This document shows, piece by piece, positions 10,801 to 20,200 of a stretch of 64,000 nucleotides of DNA (position 1 is the first letter of the stretch; each line of letters starts with the position of its first letter). Location of the stretch: positions 7,535,001 to 7,599,000 of the forward strand of contig OZ025283.1 in assembly GCA_964019165.1 (NCBI GenBank), read 5' to 3'. The translations under genes and the position numbers were made by a program. A model generated the notes under the pieces. That model was not told the DNA's origin. It worked only from the letters and a program-made list of their open reading frames with translations, and made no database searches. This DNA is from Mastigias papua. Its lineage: Eukaryota; Cnidaria; Scyphozoa; Rhizostomeae; Mastigiidae.

Positions 10801-11633
10801 TCAAAGATCTGTTAAAGAAAGGAAACGAAAGTTCGTTAATTGAGAAGTATAAACAAAAGTCATTTCAAAGTGAGACGTTCAGCAAGCAGGAAGTGAAGTG
10901 CCATATGTGGTTGGAATGTAACTTGGACCCTAGGAAAACGGCAGCAATAGTGAACTTACAGGAACAGATGGTTGAAACGAAAGCATGGAAAGTTTCAAGA
11001 GGAATAGCAGATGGGGGAGACATGTGTAGATTATGTGGGTCTTATAGGGAGACAGTTCAACACCTGTTGGCTGGTTGCCAAACATTGGCTGGCAAAGAAT
11101 ATTTACGACGTCACAACAGAGCACTGATGGTTATAGCTGTAGCATGGGCGAAGAAATATGAACTAATTGATGAAAATGCAGTTTGGTACAAAGAGAAGTG
11201 GGAGAAAGGAAAAGTCTTAGAGAATGATAAGGGGAAATTAGTTTGGGACTTCGAGTACAAAATGAGACAGAGCAGTTCGGCTAGAAGGCCGGATCTAACA
11301 CTTGAAGACAAGGAGAGAAAACGAGTCTGGATTTGTGACATGGCATGTCCACAGGAAAGTAACATTGAAGCAAAGGTGAAAGAGAAATTGGATAAATACC
11401 AGCAGCTAGCTTTTGAGATGAGGGAAAATCGGGTGGGGCACAGAGTTGAAATTGTCCCATTGGTCATTGGATGTCTAGGAGGAGGAGTTGGAGAATTATT
11501 GAAGGCTGTTCAAAGCATATTAGACACTGAAACTGAGATTGAGAACACAGTGAAAGGGATGCAAAAGACAGTGCTAATGGACAGTGAATCTATTATGAGG
11601 AAAGTACTGTCGGGAATGGTGCAACCACAGTGA
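7803..11633 (+). CDS. LINE B polyprotein: two Myb-like repeats, RT, CCHC, RLE endonuclease
   Basis: 1276 residues from ATG 7803. The N-terminus holds two similar Trp-containing modules (residues 33-87 and 113-168), each with a QIDxEERQKGxGFM core followed by KDRWDxE and a DNAxRFRK end; both look like Myb/SANT-type DNA binders. An acidic linker (about 200-260) and a basic coiled-coil-prone stretch (about 320-425) follow. RT has WSSPGIDGIQNYW, RRPITCLNTSYK, motif A YYDYRKAYDSVHHD (about 636), motif B FLQGDSYSPVGF, motif C LFIDDLKV (about 744) and YKFLGV. The knuckle is CRLCGSYRETVQHLLAGC (about 1074). The endonuclease shows RRPDLTLED (about 1161), WICDMACPQ and KLDKYQQL. The frame is fully open. 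FIDD replaces the common FADD. Confidence 0.9.
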   Translation: MVLQIFQWHNRFVLIKNEDHRENSVHRKTIGGWTENEKIRIVQIDMEERQKGYGFMKRIKDRWDIEFPLRRQITAQNLCDNARRFRKSLGTQAVMQITSDSRGSVTKDKNLQWTLEMKVALVQIDTEERQKGRGFMRRVKDRWDVEYPIYAGMIGAQTLRDNATRFRKETEISNLVLVRKRNLVAPFEEGLEPNRTSECGDRNQGTNTYEEEMNTLEEMIEETFDEVEDLQDRSENELTEEDKTLDTIFLAELEKLERSNFTELQERAKLPKLKMPDELVERSNRVLGKYFNEDRDIPEVTDFVYAMGKAIASILGIKTKVSKEKLKSKGGNRRERKVKREMKEVRKWIARISNEVHRRKEHRKASWKEKKFLKELELRIEGKKTTTVALMTYREQLLDQLRYMKVKLEKMMVKGKRVKNNALFRKDERYFYRNVNRSESRAGKIPNIDQFVAFWGGLWETEKVTPSLPWMEEVAGKLKRMSIEVKEFDLTEEKLTEIIKKRKNWSSPGIDGIQNYWWKKFKPAQQALCRALRRIKENHSLIPDWFPAGRTVMLPKTNELSNVKERRPITCLNTSYKIYTGIIGKYMREHACNNGIWDEGQLGGVEEVLGTVDQLLIDNCIMEEVKTYHRNLAVAYYDYRKAYDSVHHDWMMRVFDWIGIPEDVRLVLQALMKKWKTRLEVWDESKKYVSRWINISCGFLQGDSYSPVGFCLTEIPICVLLSQTRGYRMGPPGERKVKRTHSLFIDDLKVCQESHQQLEAVNEILVQASNDTGACYGISKCAEIVFKHGKMVKGDGLLVLDERMRALDPDENDVYKFLGVEQAEGVKIKEVLVRVKAEMQSRLSTLLNAELYDKNLIKAINTKVIPVVAYVMNVCTFSKGELEELDQMIKRELRSSSMLGRQSSEERLYLKRKVGGKGLKSLRAVYMETKIRVACYMAVSERRWIKAAWEHEKLKDYNSLKITAEEMANEVGHTLKFKDEGIELDGELQCGHWRKSWKKIKDLLKKGNESSLIEKYKQKSFQSETFSKQEVKCHMWLECNLDPRKTAAIVNLQEQMVETKAWKVSRGIADGGDMCRLCGSYRETVQHLLAGCQTLAGKEYLRRHNRALMVIAVAWAKKYELIDENAVWYKEKWEKGKVLENDKGKLVWDFEYKMRQSSSARRPDLTLEDKERKRVWICDMACPQESNIEAKVKEKLDKYQQLAFEMRENRVGHRVEIVPLVIGCLGGGVGELLKAVQSILDTETEIENTVKGMQKTVLMDSESIMRKVLSGMVQPQ

Positions 11634-11724
11634 ACATTAGGACCTCAGACTGTCATGTACATTGTAAAATAACTAGACTAACAAACTTTGGTAGTCTTAA
11701 CTATTGGCTTAATTTAGCTGTTTG

Positions 11725-11756
<32 letters not shown>

Positions 11757-11787
11757 TCGTCCTGGGTATGACATAAGACTACAACCG

Positions 11788-14700
11788 GTTGCAGAGTTTC
11801 GACGTGGGATAATGAGGTTGCCCTTTGCTGCAACTACCTCCAGGTCACCCTTGAGCAAGGTGTAGTACCTGTCAGCTCTCCCCGAGACCTCGAAGTACCG
11901 GGTTAGCATCCGGCGGGGGCTAGTCTGTCTCATGGGTAGGGGGAACTCTTTAGTCTTGGTTGACAGCCTCCCTAGAGATGGTGTCTCGATAAAAACACCG
12001 GTGGTTGTGTAACCTTAAATTCACAAATCCTCTTATGAGTGAAATGTCAATTCAAAGCATTGAAAATAACAGCGTTAATGGGACTGGATCTATTGGTGAA
12101 GGTTCTTCGCTCGGCAGGTGTTCCTCGGCACAGCAGCGGGGACCCGGTCGTTATCCTGCTACTGCTAGAATGAAATGGAGTAAGGAGGTGAATAAAGTAG
12201 TCATGGAATGTTTTTACAAATGTAGGCCATTTGATGAAGAAGGAAAACCTATCAGGGGATACAGGCAAAGAATGTATAGAGAATGGGGAGAAAGGGGAAT
12301 GTTTGAATCAACAGAGCAACGTGTGTGTGACCAAGCAAGGGCAATTAGAAAGAATGGCTGGTTGTCAGAGCTTGAATTGGAAGCCATTAAAAGACAAGTA
12401 GAAAATGAATCCCAGAGTGACATTTACAGAGAACAAATTGAAGTAGTCACAATAGAGCAAGTAGGTAATGTTGATGATATAGTTGAAGAAGAGTTGGGTG
12501 ATGTAAGAGATAGCCTTAGTAGTACTGTTGTTTGTTTAGATGAAGATAATAGGTTGATCGTTAAACGCTTAAAGGAAATACTTGCAGAAAGAAAGACATG
12601 CCAAGGCATTATATTTAAGAAGGTGGGAAGGAAGCTTTTAAAGGTCCAAGCAGAGAGAGTAAATGAGGCGCTTAAGTATTTGGAGAGCAAAAGTATTACA
12701 GAAACAAATAATTTAATTGTAGCTGCAAGTGTGTGGGTCGCTGAACAGCTAGGACTAAAGAAAGTGGAGCATAGGAAGAAATATGAACCATTTTGGAAAC
12801 GGAGGATTGAAGGTGACATAAGGAGACTGAGACAAGAAGTCAATATTATGGAAAGAGAATTGAAAGAAGGACTGGGTGGAGGGAAAAAACGAAAGTTGCT
12901 TGGGCTACAGGAAAAGTACAGAGTTGAAAGAAATGGTCTAAAAACTGTAATTGAGGAACTCAAACAAAGGATGCTTGCAAAAAGTGCCAAAGTCAGAAGG
13001 TTTGAACAGAGAATTGAACAATTCAGACAAAATAGACTTTTCAGTGTTGATCAGAAGAAAATATACTCAGAATTTAATGGGGGGAGAGGGAGATCAAGCG
13101 ATGATCCAAATGCTGAAGAAAGTAAAAGATTTTGGGGAAATATTTGGAGTATTGAAAAAGAGCACAACCAAGAGGCAGAATGGCTGAAAGATCTGAAGAC
13201 TGGGTTGGAAAATGAAAATCAATATCAAGAAAGGGTGATTATAAGTGTGGAGAAGGTAAGAGATCAATGTAGAAAGATGCCTAACTGGAAAGCACCAGGA
13301 AAGGATGGTGTGCAAGGGTACTGGTTAAAAAATTTGACCAATCTTCATAGCCGAATCGCTGGTCAGATGAATAGTATCTTGATGGGAGAAAACAGCCTAC
13401 CAGCATGGATGACACATGGTCGTACTGTGCTTTGTCAGAAAGATCCGAAGAAGGGGAATGCAGCAGAAAACTATCGCCCTATTACATGTCTTCCACTAAT
13501 GTGGAAACTCCTGACAGGAATGATAGCAGAAGAGACTTATAAGTATCTTGACCATAGGAAACTTTTACCTGATGAGCAAAAAGGATGTAGGAGAGGAAGC
13601 CGTGGAACAAAGGATCATTTACTTATTGACAAGACTGTACTGAAAGATTGTAGGAGAAGGCTCACTAATCTATCAATGGCATGGATAGATTACAAGAAAG
13701 CGTAAGACCTTGTTCCACATAGCTGGATCATTGAATGTATGAAGATGTTTGGAATAGCGGAGAATGTGACAAATTTTTTAGGAAAAAGTATGGAGCAATG
13801 GAAGTTATCACTGACATCAAATGGTAAAGATCTTGGGGAGGTTGATGTGAAAAGAGGGATATTTCAAGGAGACAGTCTCTCACCTCTTCTGTTTGTTCTG
13901 TGCATGATACCTTTGTCATTGGTTCTTAGGAAGGTAAATGTATGCTATGAATGGGGAAAGAAAAGATACAAGCTGAATCATCTGCTATTCATGGATGATT
14001 TGAAGCTGTTTTCTAAGAGTGAAGAGCAGACAGAAACACTTGTGAGGACTGTTCATATTTTTAGTACAGACATTGGGATGGAGTTTGGATTGAAGAAATG
14101 TGGAATTCTTGTGATGAAGAGAGGGAAAGTAGTTAGATGTGAAGGAATAACGCTGCCAAATGGGGAAATAATGAAAGAAGTTGAAAAGCAAGGGTATACG
14201 TATTTAGGGATAATTGAACTGGATAAAATCAAAGAAAAAGAAATGAAAGAAAAAACCATTAAGGAATATAAGCGAAGGCTCAGATTGGTGCTAAAATCAA
14301 AACTAAATGGGAAAAACAAAATAACAGCAATAAATACATGGGCAGTGGCAATATTCAGGTATGGGGCAGGAATACTGTATTGGAAAGAAAGTGAATTGAA
14401 AGAAATTGATAGGAAATCTAGAAAGACAATGACAATGTATGGAGCACTACACCCAAAAAGTGATGTTGACAGATTATATATAAAGAGGAAAGAGGGAGGC
14501 AGAGGTTTGATTGGTGTAGAGAGGTGCGTAAGCGATGAGGAAAACAGTTTGGGCTTTTACGTTGCCAATTCGGAGGACAACCTCATTAAGGGAGTTGCTG
14601 CAGCTGGGACAATCAATACGGAAGATGCTATATTAAGTAGAGAATTGAAGAAACAAAAGGAAAAAGAACTGAGACAAAACTGGAATGAGAAGAGAATGCA

Positions 14701-15565
14701 TGGACAGTTTGTTAGGGAAATGCCAGAGAAAGTTGATAAGGATAAAACGTGGCAATGGCTGTCAAGATGTGATTTGAAAATTGGAACTGAAGCATTGCTG
14801 TGTGCTGCTCAGGAACAGGCCATCAGGACAAATTATGTGAAACACCGTATCGACAGAACCAGTGAAAGCCCTCTGTGCAGGTTATGTGGGACAAAGAGTG
14901 AAAGTGTGCAGCATTTAGTAAGTGGGTGTGAGAAATTGGCTCAGAAGGAATACAAACGTCGGCATGACAATGTGGCAAAGAAAGTTCATTGGGATCTTTG
15001 TAAAAAGAATGAGTTAGAATGCACAGACAAATGGTATGAACATGTCCCGGAAGGAGCAGTGGAAAATGAAGAAGTGAAATTGTTGTGGGATAACAATGTG
15101 CAATGTGATTACGTGATAGAGGCAAGAAGACCAGATATAATTATAGTTGACAAGAAAGAGCACAAGGGATTAATCATTGATATTGCTGTACCAGCTGATG
15201 TAAATGTAGGAGAGAAAGAAAAGGAAAAAGTAGAAAAATACCAGGACTTGAAGAGAGAGATCGCAAGATTGTAGAAACTCAAACGTGTTGAAGTTGTGCC
15301 TATAGTGATAGGAGCTCTTGGATGTATCACCAAAGAGTTTGACAGATGGATAGAAAAATTAGGGATAACATGTAATGTTGGAGTGATGCAGAAGGCTGCT
15401 TTATTGGGGACTGCCAGAATTTTGAGGAAAGTGCTAGAAATATAGGAGAGAGCAAACTCTATTAGCCTTTGGTCATTTGTTATGACTCGCCTAATAGCAG
15501 AACTGACGGCAATAACAACAGCCTGAACACAATGTTTAATATAGAAAATAATAATTATAATAATA
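11788..15565 (+). mobile_element. LINE A': second copy of family A, inactivated by two nonsense codons
   Basis: Same family as 3617-7364, full length by its 5' leader (GTTGCAG at 11788) and by its coding span. It sits about 30 bp downstream of the TAA tail of LINE B; that short spacer (11757-11787) has no match in copy A. The 3' UTR (15446-15565) ends in an AATAAT-rich tail, where LINE B' begins. Divergence from A at protein level is substantial, so the two copies are old relatives or subfamilies rather than recent duplicates. Confidence 0.78.
12035..15445 (+). pseudogene. LINE A' polyprotein with two in-frame stops
   Basis: One continuous reading frame of about 1136 codons from ATG 12035 (a second ATG at 12044 aligns with the start of copy A), interrupted only by two nonsense codons. 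The first is TAA at 13703-13705, where copy A has Tyr right after YRKA in RT motif A. The second is TAG at 15272-15274, where copy A has Trp in the endonuclease domain. All other landmarks are present: Myb-like RMKWSKEVNK, NWKAPGKDGVQGYW, FQGDSLSPLL, LFMDDLKLF, CRLCGTKSESVQHLVSGC and ARRPDIIIV. There are no frameshifts over 3.4 kb, so inactivation seems recent. Confidence 0.85.
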
Positions 15566-16056
15566 AAATGAGACAGAGCAGTTCGGCTAGAAGGCCGGAT
15601 CTAACACTTGAAGACAAGGAGAGAAAACGAGTCTGGATTTGTGACATGGCATGTCCACAGGAAAGTAACATTGAAGCAAAGGTGAAAGAGAAATTGGATA
15701 AATACCAGCAGCTAGCTTTTGAGATGAGGGAAAATCGGGTGGGGCACAGAGTTGAAATTGTCCCATTGGTCATTGGATGTCTAGGAGGAGGAGTTGGAGA
15801 ATTATTGAAGGCTGTTCAAAGCATATTAGACACTGAAACTGAGATTGAGAACACAGTGAAAGGGATGCAAAAGACAGTGCTAATGGACAGTGAATCTATT
15901 ATGAGGAAAGTACTGTCGGGAGTGGTGCAACCACAGTGAACATTAGGACCTCAGACTGTCATGTACATTGTAAAATAACTAGACTAGCAAACTTTGGTAG
16001 TCTTAACTATTGGCTTAATTTAGCTGTTTGTATATATAATAATAATAATAATAATC
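15566..16056 (+). mobile_element. LINE B': 5'-truncated 3' end of family B
   Basis: From about 15566 the sequence equals 11260-11740 of LINE B with only two substitutions that I can see (at the start of the final GMVQPQ/GVVQPQ and in the 3' UTR CTAACAAAC/CTAGCAAAC) plus a 2 bp length change in the tail. It covers the last 123 codons (15568-15939), the 3' UTR and the ATA-repeat tail. 5' truncation is the usual outcome of incomplete target-primed reverse transcription. It is fused to the AATAAT tail of A'. Near-identity points to a recent insertion. Confidence 0.88.
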
Positions 16057-16078
16057 ATCATCATCATTATCGTCAATG

Positions 16079-16110
<32 letters not shown>

Positions 16111-16132
16111 GATCATTATCATCATGACCATG

Positions 16133-16169
<37 letters not shown>

Positions 16170-16400
16170 ATCTTCTTCAACATCATCATCACTCATCACA
16201 ATCAGCATTATCATGACCAAGAGCATCATCACCATCATCATGATCGCCATCAGCATCATGAGCATCACCAGTAGCATTACCATCACCATCGTCAATCATC
16301 ATCATCACTCTTCGCAATCAAAATTATCATCATTATCACCTTCATTGTCATTATCAGAAATCATCATCATCACCATCGTCACCATTATCACCAATCATTA
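16057..16400 (+). repeat. (ATC)n-rich microsatellite, imperfect
   Basis: Long stretch of ATC/TCA trinucleotides directly after the LINE B' tail, perfect at the start and broken by AGC, ACC and GTC variants further on. Open frames here (His/Ile/Ser-rich) are by-products of the repeat. Confidence 0.9.
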
Positions 16401-17221
16401 TCATCTGTACTTATTTAATGTTGAATACATGCAACAGTGTAACGTATTGAGTTTGAATTCCCTTTCCGGGCAATATGTTCTGCCTGTCAGCGTGTGTTGT
16501 CATTTTTCATGTACTATGCGATAATTGTATATTTGATTTAGTGATTCGACAATATGATATAGTCATTCTTTGGTTTGCATCAAAAGAGAAAACATTAAGA
16601 GACGTTCACTGATTGTGATTTCTACATTATACCTAGGCCTTAGGCCTGGGTTTAAGGTCCGAATAGAAATATGATCACTGTTCACCATCATATGAAGAAC
16701 CCAAAACGTTACCACAGTTCGCATAGACGTATTTACAATAACAAGCAAAAAGTACTTTTGAAAGCTATCACATAGTGTATAACAAGTTTTCTGCACTTTC
16801 ACCAGTCAAATTCCTGATGTTATTTTTGACGGCTGCAAAGCATGTTGCTGGTTTTGCCGTATGTTTTTTATAACACTGATTTTACATCAAGAGAACGTAG
16901 GGCCTATTTTATACTAGTATCAATCATAGTTTCTGTAATAAGCTGACTTACCCCTCAGGATCTTAATGTTTTGTGCCCTGAAATACTATGAAAGGAAGTA
17001 ATTATTGTAGTAACCTTCAATTTGGTATCATCTTCAGAGTAAATCTAATTACAGGAGTTTTATTACGTTAGCTAAATTTGCACTTTAGTAGTAATCTATT
17101 GGCTATATATGCTGATGCATGAAATTACTAATGAAAATTTACGAGAGGAGAGTAGTTCCAACGAAGCATGTATGCTACTATAGCAGTGCTGTTTGGTAAT
17201 ATTATCTTTTGGGTCTTACAG
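16401..17221. other. Intergenic or intronic sequence, no feature seen
   Basis: AT-rich sequence with no convincing ORF, RNA gene or repeat. From about 17100 it resembles 46150-46281, the intron upstream of the matching exon of the second receptor gene, so the segmental duplication extends at least this far left. Confidence 0.5.
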
Positions 17222-20200
17222 ATTCAAATAAGAAAGTCATCATCGACGCTGGTAGACATGGATCAGTCATTTATGGTGGAAATTTTTCTGGCTCTTTACG
17301 ACCATTCTCTTTGATTTCATCAACAAACATCATGACCATCAGGATTCCTCCTTTGGAAGGAATTGGAAGCCATGCATTTGCATTCAATATTACATCCACC
17401 GGTCTTCCAGGTTTGCTATGTTAATACCGTAAATCCTCGAATAAGCCCCCCGGGGGCTTATTTGCCAAAATGAATTTTTGGGTGGGGGCTTATTCGAGGG
17501 AGGGGGCTTATTTCAAAATCAGGCACTTTCCTCAAAGGTTGACATAAAAAACGACATAAGTTTCTCAATCAACTAAATTTTGAGCTTCTAATTACAGAAG
17601 CTGATATCGTTAAAAGAGTTAGAAAGTGTTGTGTGAAGATTTAGCAAACATTATAATGCTTCTATTATCACGACAGTCGCGTTTCCCTTAGCGTTTTTGC
17701 CTCCATTCAAAGGAAGTAGTATCTTATTTTTATCTGCATAGTCTGTAGAAGATATGCAGTAGAGGCAGCGCTTCTCTTACCAAACCGTCACAGGACCATC
17801 CTCCGTTTCTTGCGGCCATAGATTGCATTCCGACATGTTTTCTGGTGACACACGGTATATCTTTGAAGACCACGTGATAATAAAGAACGTCCTGATTGGT
17901 TTACCTCTCTAGTTGTGAATATATTTGTCTCTTACACTCGCAAGTGAGAAATTTTTTAATTTTCACATATTCTGTCTTTGAAATACAGTCTTCGAGATAA
18001 AACATTTTGATCTCGAAGACTGTCTTTGAAGGACAGAAATATCGATATTAGACAACCGCATATTAGATATTTTTGCTGACAGACAAATACCTCTGTCTTT
18101 GAATTACAAAAACCTCCCTTGTGCGCTAGGCTTTCGTACTTTTTTGAGTTGGAAATGTGTGAAACTCATCGGTAGCTTATATGAACTGTAGAAGATTGCT
18201 GTATGAACTAAGAATATATGGGATGTAGCTACAGTCGCATTTTTTGCTAAATTTAACCTAAAGTGTGCAATGTTAGATTTTGGAGATTTGTTCGAGTTTC
18301 AAGAGGTCAGAATTTACTTGCATCTATCAGATCTCTTTCCACTTTCCAGGACTTAAAATTTTCTCATTGAAATTATGGTGCCTTTTGTTTCCACGCTATC
18401 CAACTGTATTTACATGGTTTAGTTGGATAGATACTAACAGTTTTTGTTTTAGTTATTGTTTGTGTATATTACAAGATCTGCTTTTGCCTTTTAGCACATT
18501 CTGCATTGTCCATAGTCCTATCACCAGGTCAGCTGGTTATTGTTGTATTATGTTTCTTTGTTTTGTTTAAGGTTAATTGTTTCTACAAACTGAAGTTCGC
18601 ATTGAAGGACTTCTTTACTGTAACCTCAACAACTTTTAGCTTTAGTGTAGAAGTGGCTTGCATTTTGGTGTTTCATGCAATCCCACATTTAGGCAAAATA
18701 TCATATGTATTTGCCAGTTATATCTTTATATTCAGAATTGCATGAGATCAAAGACTTGTAACAGTTCTTTGCATGCTTTATGTCTTGGTTCCAAATCCGG
18801 TATTTCGCTGTTCAGTACAATGAATTTATACAGGGGATTTTATATAATATTTGTTATTTTATTGATGCTTTTTGCTTGTCCTTTGCCCTATCGTTTCATT
18901 TATGCTCCTGATAATTTTCTTTGTATTCCCAATAAACATCTACAAACAAGGAACACGAATACGATACTGTAAGTAGCATTTATTTGCATAACAGCCTTGG
19001 GACCATCACAAATAATTCACAACTGACATGAACAGCAGAATAGCAATATTAATGGGGAACACTTGGGTGTTGTGCGACGAGGGGAAGCGGCAAAGGGCAA
19101 AAGGCAACGGATAAAGGGCAAGGGGGGACGGTGGTGACTCCTCACGGTAATTTGATAATAACATCTTGCTCAGGTTTTATTTTTTGTTTCAACAGGTTTC
19201 AGGAGGATATATGTTATTCGAGGTATAATGATGGTTTTTCTTTATGCCTCTTCCTTAATCTTTTCCTTTCGTCCATCCTTTGCTTCATTGATCCGTCATT
19301 TTATCTACTTGTCGTTTCATCCTTCTATCTTTTCATCCACCCGACTTCTCACCTCTTGCCTTCTCCCCTTCACTATCTATTGTTGAATAATAGAGCTTCG
19401 TAGGCTGGCTTTAGGATAACTCAAACAGTCTACTTCCAGTGTTGAATTTTGTTTACAGTAGTTGACTACCGTTCCTGGCATTCTACGTTTTGTGTCATAC
19501 AATCGATTTATAAATTCTTATGACGTAATCACTTACTCTCATATTGCGACATTGATAAAGCAGCATTATTCACCTTTTTACCTTTTATCTCTTTGTTATT
19601 CACAGACTGTGAAGGAAACATTTCCAACTTCATAGGCGAAATGTCTGTCACAACCAGACCAAGATTGCAGTTTAATAAATATTACAACAATGAACGTTGT
19701 AGTTTCAAGTTTATAACACGTGCACACAGAATGGAGTTTGAATTCGAAGCATTTGACACTGGTAAGCATTTAAGTTTTCGTTACTGTTATTTTCACTAGT
19801 TACATTATTTACTTAGATTTGAAGTGACCTCTTTCATAAGACTTGTCCTTCCTCTCTTTCATGCTAATTTTTATTTTTGTAGTTCTGGATTGAAGTTCAT
19901 TCCGGGTTTGGCTTAAGTTCTCTTTCAAAATTTACTTCTAACGATAGCTTCATTCTCCATTTCAGAGTACAAGTCTGACTATATTCAATTCTTGAATAAC
20001 GGCATAATTGGACAGAGTCGATTCTCTGGTTTTCATTATCCATTCAAGTTTATCTCAAAAAGAAATCATGTTGAGATGTTGTTCATAACAGACAGTCGTC
20101 TCAAAAGAAGTGGATTTGAGCTTCGTATAAAGATAGCATTAAACAATGGTATGCTGGATTACATTATTGCAAGAAGTTGCATCTGTGGTTTTTATTTGGC

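Larger units (their letters stand above)
7365..11756 (+). mobile_element. LINE B: second RLE-type non-LTR retrotransposon, apparently full length
   Basis: Begins immediately after the TAA-like tail of LINE A and ends in an (ATA/TAA) run at about 11727-11756. It has one long ORF (7803-11633), a 5' UTR of about 440 nt and a 3' UTR of about 95 nt. The protein has the same RT-CCHC-RLE order as LINE A but differs throughout, so it is a separate family, not a copy. A second 3' end of the same family at 15566-16056 is almost identical and ends in the same tail, which fixes the 3' boundary. The 5' boundary is inferred from the end of A. Confidence 0.75.
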
